Origin: Planctomycetota bacterium
GTDB taxonomy: Bacteria > Planctomycetota > UBA1135 > GCA-002686595
Reading direction: 5' to 3'
DNA: 64,000 nt
Assembly: GCA_029259635.1 (NCBI GenBank)
Contig: JAJDEU010000010.1
Location: 62,001 to 126,000 of the forward strand
Part shown: positions 1-8,796 of the stretch, in pieces
How positions within the stretch are numbered: position 1 is the first letter of the stretch
Layout: every line of letters begins with the position of its first letter
The notes under the pieces: generated by a model
Told to the model about the DNA's origin: nothing
Databases searched by the model: none
Seen by the model: only the letters and a program-made list of their open reading frames with translations
Translations under genes and position numbers: made by a program

Positions 1-432
1 GGCATCGAAGTCACCCTCCTGGTCGACGGCGCTGCGGGAAGTGCTCTCAAGAGCGGTCGCATCGACGCCGTGATCGTCGGGTCGGATCGAATCGCGCGAA
101 ACGGCGACGTGTGCAACAAGATTGGCACATACGGCGTCGCCACTCTGGCAAAGGCCAACAACATCCCCTTCTACGTCGTAGCTCCCCTATCGACCTTCGA
201 TGCAACTCTCGCCAGCGGCGACCTGATTCCCATCGAGGAGCGCCCCGCCGAAGAAGTCACTTGTGCCTTTGGAAAGCGCACCGCTCCGGAGAATGTCGCG
301 GTGTACAACCCGGCCTTCGATGTGACGCCGGCAAGCCTCGTCACGGCAATCGTCACCGACGCGGGGATCATTGTTCAGCCCGACACTGCGCGCGTCGAAG
401 AGATGCTGTCCGTGGGCGGCGTGAGCGGGTGA
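1..432 (+). CDS. mtnA: S-methyl-5-thioribose-1-phosphate isomerase, C-terminal part
   Basis: The open frame runs in from before base 1 and gives 143 residues before TGA, so the N-terminal part lies outside the window. MtnA isomerises methylthioribose-1-phosphate to methylthioribulose-1-phosphate in the cytosolic methionine salvage pathway; it shares its fold with eIF2B alpha-type proteins. The visible stretch [19 protein letters not shown] matches the family block GADRIAANGDVANKIGTY, including the catalytic Asp. It is followed by the usual [11 protein letters not shown] and IPIEER segments near the C terminus. The stop overlaps the GTG of the next gene by 4 bp, suggesting co-transcription with an unrelated sulfatase-fold lipoprotein. 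eIF2B-type paralogues are the only alternative; the motif order favours MtnA. Confidence 0.93.
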   Translation, partial: GIEVTLLVDGAAGSALKSGRIDAVIVGSDRIARNGDVCNKIGTYGVATLAKANNIPFYVVAPLSTFDATLASGDLIPIEERPAEEVTCAFGKRTAPENVAVYNPAFDVTPASLVTAIVTDAGIIVQPDTARVEEMLSVGGVSG

Positions 433-2087
433 AGCGCTCTTTCGCGCGAAACGCGCCGAGCGCTGCTTCCATGCTCCCTCTGCCACGAGCTCTCTTTGGA
501 GCCAGCTTCGCCCTCGCTCTGCTTTTCTTCAGTTGCGCCGAGCCGCTTCCGGTCGACGTGCTCCTCATCTCGCTGGACAGTACGCGATCGGATGCTCTGA
601 CCTTCCGTGACTCCTTCGCGACCCCGCGGATGACCCGTCTCGCCGAGGGCGGGACCGTCTTCGAGAACGCGATCTCGAGTAGCAGCTGGACCCTGCCGGC
701 TCACGCCCAAATGTTCACGGGGATGCCCGCTCTCCTCCACGGCGTGCAGTACGACGACGTCGCCATCGATCCCCTGGTGTCGACTCTGCCCGAGCTTCTG
801 CAGGCGAACGGCTACTTCACCGCCGGCTTTTGGACGGGCTGGTACCTGGCCGGCGAATATGGATTCTCCCGCGGCTTCGACGTCTACGAGAACAGTATGA
901 GTCGGGGGGATGAAATCGAGCGTCAGTACAGGCAGGCGCTCGAATCGGAAGACCACGACATGGCGAAGCGGGTGCTCGGCGGCCGGGACCGTCGCAGTCA
1001 TCAAGACATCACGTCCGAGCGCGTTGTCTCGCGCATCGAAGCCACCCTAAAGCGCGCTCCCAGCGAGCGCGGCTTGTTCCTCTTCGCTCACCTCTTCGAT
1101 CCGCACTATGACTTCATCCCGCCGGCGCCCTGGGACACGGCCTTCGATCCGGACTACACGGGCGACATCGACGGTCGCAACTTCTATCTCAATACGCTGA
1201 TCTTCGATCCGGCGAAGAGTCCCCGACGCCAAGTCTCCGACCGCGACCTCGAGCACCTCATCGCGCTCTACAAGGGCGAGATCGGTTGGACCGATTCGGC
1301 CGTCGGCAAGATCATTGATCTCGTGAGGCAGTACCGCGATCTTGAGAACACCCTGATCGTGATCACGTCGGACCATGGCGATGAGTTTTTCGAACACGGC
1401 GGGCGCGGACATCGCCACACCCTGTTTGACGAACTTCTGCGAGTCCCCTTACTCATTCGGTTGCCCGAGTACCTGCGCGGCGAAGACGCTCTCGCGTCCG
1501 TGGAGACCCAAGTCTCCCTCTCCGATCTCGTCCCCACCATCCTCTCGGCCTGTGGAATCGAGACGCCAGTAAGTAGCTACGGTCGCTCGTTACTCCCAGC
1601 GCTCAACGGAGCCGCACTGAGCCCAGCTCCCGCCGTCGCAAGCCTGACGGTCACCGGAACGGGACCCGGTGGATCGAAGATCGACCTGCTGCTGGATGCT
1701 CTTCGAACGGAGGACTTCAAGCTCATTCGGCGCCTTCAGTTCGACACGAACTCCGATCGTCCGCGCGTCCTCGAGTCGCTCTTCTTCGATCTCAGTAGCG
1801 ATCCGCTCGAACAATCTCCGCTCGTGAACGACCGGAAGAACGAAAACGTGAGCCGCGCCGAAGCCCTGCTGAATAGTGAGCTCGTGCGGTTGCGGAAACA
1901 CTGGGAGACGCTGGATCATTCTCCGGCGAGCGAGCGCTCGACCGACGTCCGCGAGCTCTTCCAGGCCGACCTCGAAGCCCTGGGATATTCGGGAGATGAC
2001 GAGGGCCACCCCGAAAGCTCCCCGGGCTTGGCCATGCCCTGGGGAACCGGGCCCTATCCGCCACCGACGCCTCGCGGACCGCGTTGA
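429..2087 (+). CDS. sulfatase-superfamily lipoprotein with Thr at the formylglycine position
   Basis: An alkaline-phosphatase/sulfatase fold protein (PF00884-like) of about 552 residues from the GTG that overlaps the mtnA stop; ATG at 471 is an alternative start. The N terminus has a hydrophobic stretch ending in LLFFSC, a lipobox, so it should be a lipoprotein facing the periplasm. Metal-site motifs are present: [13 protein letters not shown] near the start and [13 protein letters not shown] in the middle, with a C-terminal [15 protein letters not shown] block. The nucleophile region reads [13 protein letters not shown]. Classical sulfatases have C/S-x-P-x-R there, so Thr replaces the formylglycine precursor and His replaces Arg. 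Substrate unknown: a sulfatase is not assured, and a Thr-nucleophile phosphodiesterase or transferase is equally possible. A related gene lies at 41098-42576. Confidence 0.85.
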   Translation: MKRSFARNAPSAASMLPLPRALFGASFALALLFFSCAEPLPVDVLLISLDSTRSDALTFRDSFATPRMTRLAEGGTVFENAISSSSWTLPAHAQMFTGMPALLHGVQYDDVAIDPLVSTLPELLQANGYFTAGFWTGWYLAGEYGFSRGFDVYENSMSRGDEIERQYRQALESEDHDMAKRVLGGRDRRSHQDITSERVVSRIEATLKRAPSERGLFLFAHLFDPHYDFIPPAPWDTAFDPDYTGDIDGRNFYLNTLIFDPAKSPRRQVSDRDLEHLIALYKGEIGWTDSAVGKIIDLVRQYRDLENTLIVITSDHGDEFFEHGGRGHRHTLFDELLRVPLLIRLPEYLRGEDALASVETQVSLSDLVPTILSACGIETPVSSYGRSLLPALNGAALSPAPAVASLTVTGTGPGGSKIDLLLDALRTEDFKLIRRLQFDTNSDRPRVLESLFFDLSSDPLEQSPLVNDRKNENVSRAEALLNSELVRLRKHWETLDHSPASERSTDVRELFQADLEALGYSGDDEGHPESSPGLAMPWGTGPYPPPTPRGPR

Positions 2088-2266
2088 GAAACGGCCTCTC
2101 TCGGCCCTCCTGCTCCCCAGAACGGGGGAAAGGTGTTCCGACGGTGTACGTTCCGGACGAGAAGCGCTGGTTGAGTTTCAGTGCAGGCGAGCGGAGTACC
2201 GAATTGGGGAAAGTAGGTCCGCCCCGGCGAGCCGACTGGCCCCCCCCTCCACCTTGATCAGCAGCT

Positions 2267-2593
2267 ATGTCTGAAGAGACCCCCAAGCCCAAGCCGGCCC
2301 GTCACCGGGTCGCCCGGCCGGACGAATTTTCCAAAGAGACCTTTGAGTTCATCGCCGCCATCGATGACTACAAGCGAACTCACATGGTCTCCCACGTGAA
2401 CCTCGAACAGGTTCTCGATGTGCTCGCCGGGCTGAAGTACACCCGTCGCTCGCGCGCCAAGAACCAGGTCAAGCCGCTCGAGAAAGCGATCGAGGCTTAC
2501 AAGGAAGAGCACAGCCGCCTGTTCCCGAACTGGAGCGAGATCTTTCAGGTCGTCATCCAGATGGGTTACGAGCGAGCCGAAGAAGCGGCCTAG
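2267..2593 (+). CDS. small highly charged hypothetical protein
   Basis: A 108-residue protein I do not recognise. It has a Pro/Lys/Arg-rich start (MSEETPKPKPARHRVARPDE) followed by a probably all-helical body with many charged residues: KETFEFIAAIDDYKRTH, then an EQVLDVLAGLKYTRRSR helix, a PLEKAIEAYKEEH helix, and a C-terminal FQVVIQMGYERAEEAA. There is no signal peptide or membrane segment, so it is presumably cytosolic. It stands alone between the upstream sulfatase-fold gene (179-bp gap) and the convergent glyA, so it likely has its own promoter. The even spread of charges and absence of low-complexity codons support a real gene. The function is unknown. Confidence 0.75.
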   Translation: MSEETPKPKPARHRVARPDEFSKETFEFIAAIDDYKRTHMVSHVNLEQVLDVLAGLKYTRRSRAKNQVKPLEKAIEAYKEEHSRLFPNWSEIFQVVIQMGYERAEEAA

Positions 2594-2708
2594 CTCCCGA
2601 GGCGGCTCTCACGGCGCACCGGCCGGACAGTGCGCTCTCCGGTGGCTCACGGATCCGACCCCGGGCTGGCCAACCTGACCGGCGCGCGAGGAACGAGCGA
2701 GCTTTCGG

Positions 2709-3947
2709 TTACTTCGCCGAATAGATCGGAAAAGCCCGGGTGACTTCCGTGACTTCACCCAAGACGCGAGCACGGACGCTCTCGTCATCGGGTGCGTCAA
2801 GAACGTCGGCGATCCAGCCCCCTAGGCGCCGCATCTCTTCCACGCCCATGCCGCGAGTGGTGATCGCTGCCGTTCCGATTCGAACGCCAGAGGCTTTCAT
2901 CGGCGGCTGCTGGTCGTAGGGAATCAGGTTCTTGTTGGTCGTGATGTCCACCGCGTGCAAAGCGTTTTCCGCTTCGGCCCCGTTCAGGCCCTTCGAGGAC
3001 ACGTCCACCAACATGAGGTGGTTGTCGGTGCCGCCCGATACGATTCGAATATCACGCTCGATCAGGGTCTCCGAAAGCACCTTGGCATTCTCGATGACCG
3101 CTCTTCCGTACTCCTTGAAGTTCGGTTGCAGCGCCTCACCGAGAGCGACGGCTTTCGCCGCAATGACGTGCATGAGCGGACCGCCCTGTGCTCCGGGGAA
3201 GACCGTACTGTTGATCTGCTTAATCCAGTCGGCTCCACACACGATCATTCCGCCCCGGGGACCGCGAAGCGTCTTGTGCGTCGTCATCGTCGAGACGGCG
3301 GCATACGGTACCGGGCTCGGGTGAACTCCGGCAGCGACGAGGCCCGCGATGTGAGCCATGTCGACCATCAGGTGAGCTCCGACTTCTTTCGCAATCTCAG
3401 CGAAGGCCGCGAAGTCGATCACTCTCGAATAAGCGGAGGCTCCGGCGAGCAAGACTTTGGGTTGAACCTCTTTGGCGAGCTCCCGGACTCTGTCCATATC
3501 GAGGAGCTCGCTCTCCTTCTCCACTCCGTAAGAGGAGAACTTGTAGAAGACACCGGAGAAATTCTTGGGGTGCCCGTGAGAGAGATGGCCACCGTGATCG
3601 AGCGACATTCCGAGCACGCGATCTCCGGGCTCGCACAGCGCCATCAAGGCGGCGGTATTCGCCTGCGTACCACTGTGAGGTTGAACGTTGGCTCGCTCGG
3701 AACCGAAGACCTGCTTGGCGCGATCCCGGCAAATATCCTCGACGGTGTCGACGTGCTCGCAACCACCGTAGTAGCGGCGCCCAGGGTAGCCCTCGGCATA
3801 CTTGTTGGTCAGAGCGGTTCCCATCGCCGCGATGACTTCTGCGGATGTGTGGTTCTCCGAAGCGATCAACTCGATTTGTCGCTCCTGGCGCTCGCACTCG
3901 AGATCGACGACCTTCCAAACATCACTATCCCGTCGAACGCCAGTCAT
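2709..3947 (-). CDS. glyA: serine hydroxymethyltransferase
   Basis: PLP enzyme that interconverts serine plus tetrahydrofolate with glycine plus 5,10-methylene-THF, the main cytosolic source of one-carbon units. The 412-residue length is normal. Visible signatures are [11 protein letters not shown] near the N terminus, [17 protein letters not shown], the substrate/cofactor stretch [24 protein letters not shown], and the PLP lysine block [15 protein letters not shown]. The ATG at 3947 is preceded on the minus strand by AGAGGG with a 7-nt spacer, which supports this start. The gene is transcribed towards the convergent small gene at 2267-2593 and has a long upstream region (3948-4355) in which I could not identify a known riboswitch. 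Confidence 0.98.
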   Translation of the reverse strand: MTGVRRDSDVWKVVDLECERQERQIELIASENHTSAEVIAAMGTALTNKYAEGYPGRRYYGGCEHVDTVEDICRDRAKQVFGSERANVQPHSGTQANTAALMALCEPGDRVLGMSLDHGGHLSHGHPKNFSGVFYKFSSYGVEKESELLDMDRVRELAKEVQPKVLLAGASAYSRVIDFAAFAEIAKEVGAHLMVDMAHIAGLVAAGVHPSPVPYAAVSTMTTHKTLRGPRGGMIVCGADWIKQINSTVFPGAQGGPLMHVIAAKAVALGEALQPNFKEYGRAVIENAKVLSETLIERDIRIVSGGTDNHLMLVDVSSKGLNGAEAENALHAVDITTNKNLIPYDQQPPMKASGVRIGTAAITTRGMGVEEMRRLGGWIADVLDAPDDESVRARVLGEVTEVTRAFPIYSAK

Positions 3948-4355
3948 CTGAAATCCCTCTTTCGAGTCGCAGTACAGCGCGACCCTTTAGTGCCGATATT
4001 CGTTACCGAAGCCGCTCGTCATCGAAGCTCAAGGCTCGGAACTGAGGCGAGAGTATGACTTCTCGCTGGTTGGCGGTCTCCACCGAATTCGAAATGGGCG
4101 GATCGAAAGAGCGCGGTCCGCAGGCACTCCGCTCGATCGAGCTCCATGGTCGACCCGGCGCTCGCGTTTAGGGGGTTCGGACACGGCGACCGAACGACAG
4201 AGCTAAGAGGATGGGCTGCCCGCTAAGCCTCGCTGTCCAGGTGGGGTTCACCCAACTCGAATTACCGTCTCGAGGAACAGCTCTGCCCCGAGAGCAAGAA
4301 GCGGCGAGGTCAGACCAAACGCCGGCGGGTGCCAAGCGTTTGGCTTCGAACCTGC
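3948..4355. other. 408-bp intergenic region upstream of glyA
   Basis: No convincing coding frame on either strand. On the minus strand it is both the region downstream of the exported orphan at 4356-4979 and the leader/promoter region of glyA. The part near 4315-4344 can form two mutually exclusive hairpins (see separate entry). The part next to glyA has only the ribosome-binding AGAGGG at 3955-3960. I compared it by eye with glycine and THF riboswitch cores and saw no match. Confidence 0.5.
4315..4344 (-). terminator. candidate hairpin 3' of the exported orphan gene
   Basis: CCAAACGC (4315-4322) is a perfect inverted repeat of GCGTTTGG (4336-4343) around a 13-nt loop. A second stem, GCCAA (4331-4335) with TTGGC (4340-4344), overlaps it and is mutually exclusive. 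It lies 12 nt past the stop of the minus-strand gene at 4356-4979. No run of T follows, so a classical intrinsic terminator is not proven; it could also be an mRNA-stabilising hairpin or part of the glyA leader. Confidence 0.3.
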
Positions 4356-4979
4356 CTAGTTTTTGCTCGTATCTATATTGGAGGAACGAGGTCTGTAACC
4401 CGAGCCGTTGAGCTTCGGAGAGTTCGCCGACCGAGTCTTTTTTGTCCCACGGCCCTGGTTGTTAACCAAGCGCTTCAGGTTATCCGGAATGGTGGCTTCC
4501 TTCGCCCTGGCCGGTCGCAGTTCCGGCGGTATGACCTCTTTGCTGCCTTTAGCACCGCCATTCATGACGGGCCCGACGAAACGATGCGCGCGAATGTAGG
4601 TCTTCGCGTAGATCGGTTTTCCGTTGCCACGCACGCCCGAGATGACCTTCTTGTCGACGAAGTACTGGTCGCCTTCCGGCATCACACCGGGAGCCACCAT
4701 GCCCGCATCCCCCATGTGTCCCCAGCGCTTATTCAGATAGTTCTCGGCCTCTCTGAACTCTTCGGGAATCTCTCCAGTGGGAGTGGCCTTCGTGAGAAGG
4801 CGATTCGCCCCGATCATGGCGTCTTCCTTCGTCACGTCGGTGCGCACGAGTACCGCCGGGTCCACTTCGGCGATTTCCGGATCCGCTTCGACCCGTTCCT
4901 CGGAGAGAGCGGCGGTGGTGGCCAGTCCAGCAAGAAGCACAGCCGCTCCCGCTAGTAAGAATTTATCGCGTCCGTTCAT
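4356..4979 (-). CDS. exported hypothetical protein
   Basis: A 207-residue protein with a clear N-terminal signal: MNGRDKFLLAGAAVLLAGLA followed by TTAALSEERV, so it should be exported, with cleavage near TAALS or with retention as a single anchor. The mature part is hydrophilic and contains a well-structured middle (EFREAENYLNKRWGHMGDAG, then MPEGDQYFVDKKVISGVRG and AKTYIRAHRFVGPVMNGG) and a basic Asn/Ser-rich tail (NNQGRGTKKTRSANSPKLNG) that looks disordered. I recognise no family. It is transcribed leftward in the same direction as glyA but 408 bp away. Divergent from it on the right is the DUF1573 lipoprotein. Confidence 0.75.
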   Translation of the reverse strand: MNGRDKFLLAGAAVLLAGLATTAALSEERVEADPEIAEVDPAVLVRTDVTKEDAMIGANRLLTKATPTGEIPEEFREAENYLNKRWGHMGDAGMVAPGVMPEGDQYFVDKKVISGVRGNGKPIYAKTYIRAHRFVGPVMNGGAKGSKEVIPPELRPARAKEATIPDNLKRLVNNQGRGTKKTRSANSPKLNGSGYRPRSSNIDTSKN

Positions 4980-5264
4980 GATCGCTGCGAATTAGCTTTG
5001 TCTGTCGTTGCCGAACTCAAAAAGAGGCTTTCCGCTCTTGCTCGAGTTGATTCGGCTCCGTAGAGAACCGAATGAGTGACCGGCAACGAATTCTGAAATA
5101 TGAGGGTCTGAATGAGGGGGATCTGCGGGTGCCTGCCCAGGGGTTGCGCGAGCCGAGATTATGTACCGAGAGGCACTCTCTACGGGATTCTTCTGCCCTT
5201 TATCTATGCTACCCCGTCTAGAATCCCCTGCCACTGCCCGGGATACGAGCCCATCGGCGACGAC

Positions 5265-6473
5265 ATGAAGATTTTTACTAGATTTCAGCCTAGCCCACCT
5301 CTCTGGGTTCTTCTCGCGCTCTTCTCAACCCTCTTCTCGTCCTGCGAAAACCGACCAGATTCCGACTTTCTGGGCGCGGGTCTGGTCATTGTGGCGCCCG
5401 CTCACGCCCCGGAGACGCCCGAAGAGCTCAGCAAACACGACCACGACCACGCTCCGTCCGACGGATCAGAACAGGTGGGCCGGCCGTATTTTCATGACTT
5501 CGGAACCGTTCCCGATGGAGAGGTCGTCAGCACCACCTTTCAGCTGACGAACACCGATCGCTTGCCCGTCACGATTACTCGCATGGACCCAAGCTGCGGA
5601 TGCACCGTGCCTTCCGTCCATTACTTCGACGAGGACGGCCATACCGTGGTCGGCCACCCCAGCAACGAACCGGAGATCCTCGTGATCCCGCCGCTGGCAA
5701 GAGTCGAGCTAACCGTTCGGATCGATACGAACAGCATCAAGAATAAGAACATCCAGAAGCTGTTGCAGATACGGGTAACCACCGACTCCAGGAACGATCC
5801 CTATCTGACCTTCGAGTGTTCCTTGATGGTCGAACAGCCCTTTCGCATTGCCGGTGAATTCCTCAGCCTCGGGAAGCTCCCCAAGAGTGTCGGCGGGAGT
5901 GCCAGCGCGGAGCTCTCTCAAACCGGACCTAGCCACGCAAGGCTCACCGGCGTAGGCGCTACTCCGCCTGGAGTGGAAGCCGTGCTTACTCAGCAGCCCA
6001 TTTTAGGCCGCGAGATTTGGGACCTGCAGGTCACCGTCTCTCCGCCCCTCGAAACCGGTAACTACGCGAATCAAATCGAGTTGCTTGCCGAGTCTGCTAA
6101 TGGCGAACCGCACGCGTCCTGGTTCGTCGATTTGCGTGGCACCATAGTGCCGGACATCGACGTCAATCCGTCGCGAGTCATTTTCGAGAGCTCCAAAGAC
6201 GACGAGGCGCGTTTCGCCCAGACGGAGCTGCGCATGAGGATTCCCGGAGCTCGGTTCACCATCGTCGGAGTCGAGGTGCAAGGTGCCGAGAAGGATTGGA
6301 TCGAAGTCGAGTGGACCGCTGTGCCCGAGCCCCGCGCCCTGTCGAGCGCGAGCTGGAAGATCACGGCCAAAGCCAGTCCGACCATCCGGGACGGTCAGTT
6401 TGCTGGCACGCTCACCGTCATCACCGACGACTCGCAAAACCCTCGCATCACCATTCCTTACGCGGGCATCTAG
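5265..6473 (+). CDS. DUF1573-type lipoprotein with His-rich segment
   Basis: About 402 residues from the ATG at 5265; the frame is open further upstream but only this start places a signal peptide at the N terminus. Residues 10-27 are hydrophobic and end in LFSSC, a lipobox, so an outer- or inner-membrane lipoprotein is expected. Residues 58-63 (HDHDHA) form a possible metal-binding patch. The first Ig-like unit, FHDFGTVPDGEVVSTTFQL through MDPSCGCTVP (residues 77-116), is the DUF1573 signature including its SCGCT motif. A second Ig-like half begins at DIDVNPSRVIFES. Family members are common surface or periplasmic proteins of unknown role. The stop lies 34 bp from the convergent tyrS stop. 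Confidence 0.85.
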   Translation: MKIFTRFQPSPPLWVLLALFSTLFSSCENRPDSDFLGAGLVIVAPAHAPETPEELSKHDHDHAPSDGSEQVGRPYFHDFGTVPDGEVVSTTFQLTNTDRLPVTITRMDPSCGCTVPSVHYFDEDGHTVVGHPSNEPEILVIPPLARVELTVRIDTNSIKNKNIQKLLQIRVTTDSRNDPYLTFECSLMVEQPFRIAGEFLSLGKLPKSVGGSASAELSQTGPSHARLTGVGATPPGVEAVLTQQPILGREIWDLQVTVSPPLETGNYANQIELLAESANGEPHASWFVDLRGTIVPDIDVNPSRVIFESSKDDEARFAQTELRMRIPGARFTIVGVEVQGAEKDWIEVEWTAVPEPRALSSASWKITAKASPTIRDGQFAGTLTVITDDSQNPRITIPYAGI

Positions 6474-6507
6474 CGAGGTAGGAAACGACCGGGAGTCGTC
6501 GCTCCGG

Positions 6508-7734
6508 TTATCGGGGAAGCACCCAAGCGAAGCGTCGTTTCCCGACCTGAAGGAGCAGCTTGCTTTCCGGACGGCGCACGAGCGACGTCGGTTCGCGGAT
6601 CACTTCCCCGTCAATCCGCGCCCCGCCCTGCTCGATAATTCGACGCGCATCCGAGCCCGTCTTGGCGAGCCCGACGCCTCGAAGCAGGGCAAAGAAGGGC
6701 ACGCCCTCCTCCGCCCAATCTCCGTCATAGACACACTCGGCGATGTCCTCCGGCAACTTCTTCTCCCGAAACTGTCGATCAAAGGCGTCGCGCGCTCCAC
6801 TCGCACTCTCGCCGTCGTGAAACACCTTGGTGATCTCCTCAGCGAGTCGAGCCTTCGCCTCACGCGGGTGCCCCGCGAGCAGGGCCACAATCTCCGCATC
6901 GTCCAGCGGCGTCAACATCCGATAGAACGACTCCATGACGCCATCCTCCATCGACATGACCTTGCCGAACATGTCATTCGGAGCTTCCGTCAGTCCTACG
7001 GAGTTGCCATAGGACTTGCTCATCTTGCGACCGTCCAATCCGTTGATGAGCGGAAGCGTTAGACAAGTCTGCGGAGCCTGTTTCGTTTGCTCCTGGAGTC
7101 GGCGTCCCACCAGCAAATTGAAGAGCTGGTCGGTTCCGCCGATTTCGAGGTCCGCCTTGACCTCCACAGAATCCCAGCCTTGCATCAGCGGATAGAGAAA
7201 CTCGTGAATGCCGATCGGCTCATTGGCTTCCATTCGAGTTTGAAAGGTGTCGCGCTCGATCATTTGCGCCACGGTCATCCGCGAGGCCAACCGCAACAGC
7301 TCCTCGAAGTTCATCCCATCGAACCACTCCGAGTTGCGCCGGACCTCGGTGGCACCGAGGTCCAAAACCTCTCCAGCCTGCTCCGTGTAGGTGATGAGGT
7401 TCTCTTCCACTTGCTCTCGTGTGAGCTGAGGCCGCAGCTTATTGCGTCCGGACGGGTCGCCGACCATCGCGGTTGCGTCCCCCACGATCAGAACGATTTG
7501 ATGTCCGAGCTCCTGCAGGGAGCGAAGCTTGAGAAGCGGTATTGCGTGACCGAGGTGAAGGTCCGGAGAGCTCGGATCCATTCCGAATTTGACTCGCATC
7601 GGCTTTCCGGATTCGAGGCTCTTTGCGATATGGCGCGCGAGCGATCCCTCCTCGATCAGGTCGACTGAGTTTTTCCGGAAGACTTCCAGCTGGCGCTGAA
7701 CGTCGGGATTTATCACGGGTTTGGTTTTGTCCAC
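6508..7734 (-). CDS. tyrS: tyrosyl-tRNA synthetase
   Basis: Class I aminoacyl-tRNA synthetase that charges tRNA-Tyr. A start at GTG 7734 gives 408 residues; the frame continues upstream, but that part lies inside the preceding lipoprotein gene and is not conserved. Motifs are KFGMDPSSPDLHLGH with the HIGH-class signature HLGH at residues 60-63, the tyrosine/tRNA-binding region EFLYPLMQGWDSVEVKADLE, GGTDQLFN, and GRKMSKSYGN with KMSKS at 237-241. A C-terminal S4 RNA-binding domain is seen at about 345-405 (ARRIIEQGGARIDGEVI). The sequence style is that of the TyrZ-like branch rather than the E. coli branch. It sits 31 bp after the lipoprotein gene and probably ends the rpsA transcript. Confidence 0.96.
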   Translation of the reverse strand: MDKTKPVINPDVQRQLEVFRKNSVDLIEEGSLARHIAKSLESGKPMRVKFGMDPSSPDLHLGHAIPLLKLRSLQELGHQIVLIVGDATAMVGDPSGRNKLRPQLTREQVEENLITYTEQAGEVLDLGATEVRRNSEWFDGMNFEELLRLASRMTVAQMIERDTFQTRMEANEPIGIHEFLYPLMQGWDSVEVKADLEIGGTDQLFNLLVGRRLQEQTKQAPQTCLTLPLINGLDGRKMSKSYGNSVGLTEAPNDMFGKVMSMEDGVMESFYRMLTPLDDAEIVALLAGHPREAKARLAEEITKVFHDGESASGARDAFDRQFREKKLPEDIAECVYDGDWAEEGVPFFALLRGVGLAKTGSDARRIIEQGGARIDGEVIREPTSLVRRPESKLLLQVGKRRFAWVLPR

Positions 7735-7765
7735 GGTATTCGAGGTCGGCCTACCTGGGGTGGCT

Positions 7766-8791
7766 TTAGGGCTGAGCGGCGGGATCGGGCAAATCGAGAG
7801 CCAGACGTTCGGGTGGCGCGTCCGACAGTGCGGCGAGTATGGCACGCCAGCTGCGGGGGTCGCCGCCGAGACGGGCTGACCGAGAAAGCCAGCGAAGAGC
7901 GGGTGCCACGTAACTGAGACGCTCGTCATCCATTTCGCTCACGAGTGGAGCGAGCCTGCGAAGCGTCTCGGTCCAACGCCCCGGATCGATCCGAATACAA
8001 CGCTCCAGCATTCCGGGCATCGTGAAGCGACTTCTCTCGATGTACTCGAGCAATATCTCGGGCTGGACCGTTTCGGTGGGAAGGTGGGATGCCAAGAAGA
8101 CCAGCTCGCAGGCTTCCGCTCGTGGAGCGCGGAGAGGCAGCCGTCGACCACCGAGCTCGGCCTCCCCGGAGAGTGTGTCCACCCGCCAACGATCTCGACG
8201 CGCAATGGCCTTGCCGAGGTCAGCGGTGAACTCGCCCAGGTCAACCCGGACGACTTCGCCGGCATTCAGCGACAAACCGTCGAGCCCCTCGACAAGATGC
8301 GACTCCATAGCGCGCGAATCGCTGCCACTCAGATAGAGCCGGTGATCGAGCAGTTGAAGCGTGGGCGGCGGAAAGAACAACCGAACATCGGACGCAGAGG
8401 AGTTGCGGCAGATCAGCGCCAGGCGATACCGAACCGCTCCTTCTCCGGAAGCCGATTCCCCATCAGGCGCTAGGTCGATCCGCTCTCCCTCGAGCCGAAA
8501 CTCCAAGCTCTCGGCCAGCGCACGTCCGTCGAGGACGCGACCGTAGGCCTCGGCCAAAGCCAAGGTGTTTCCCTCTGGCTGTCGGGCCAAGATGCCCGCC
8601 AAGATGCGACGCGCGGGATCATCCTCGTCCGCTTCCAGGGCTCGCTCAAGTCCCGCGAAGGCGCGCTGAAAGCGCACATCCACGGACCCGGAGGTTTCTC
8701 GAACTTCTTGGCTCCCGCAAGCGGAAACCAAGAGGCCGAGCAGAAGCAGCGCCCACTGCACCCAGCTACTGGGCATGAAGCGCTGCCTCAT
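7766..8791 (-). CDS. hypothetical lipoprotein between rpsA and tyrS
   Basis: About 341 residues from ATG 8791; TTG 8800 (overlapping the rpsA stop) and ATG 8776 are possible alternatives. The N terminus WVQWALLLLGLLVSACGS is a signal peptide with lipobox VSAC, so the product should be a lipoprotein. The remainder has a TPR-like helical start (FQRAFAGLERALEADEDDPARRILAG), a central beta-rich part with FFPPPTLQLLDHRLYLSG, and a C-terminal helical part ending in a Pro/Ala tail. I do not recognise the family. Near-overlap with rpsA suggests translational coupling and co-expression with translation genes. Confidence 0.82.
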   Translation of the reverse strand: MRQRFMPSSWVQWALLLLGLLVSACGSQEVRETSGSVDVRFQRAFAGLERALEADEDDPARRILAGILARQPEGNTLALAEAYGRVLDGRALAESLEFRLEGERIDLAPDGESASGEGAVRYRLALICRNSSASDVRLFFPPPTLQLLDHRLYLSGSDSRAMESHLVEGLDGLSLNAGEVVRVDLGEFTADLGKAIARRDRWRVDTLSGEAELGGRRLPLRAPRAEACELVFLASHLPTETVQPEILLEYIERSRFTMPGMLERCIRIDPGRWTETLRRLAPLVSEMDDERLSYVAPALRWLSRSARLGGDPRSWRAILAALSDAPPERLALDLPDPAAQP

Positions 8792-8796
8792 CGGAT

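Noticed and set aside
2955-4058. Long plus-strand open frame opposite glyA (367 codons)
   Set aside because: It is antisense to a clear glyA with normal conserved motifs; its translation is low in recognisable sense and arises from GC-rich codon bias.
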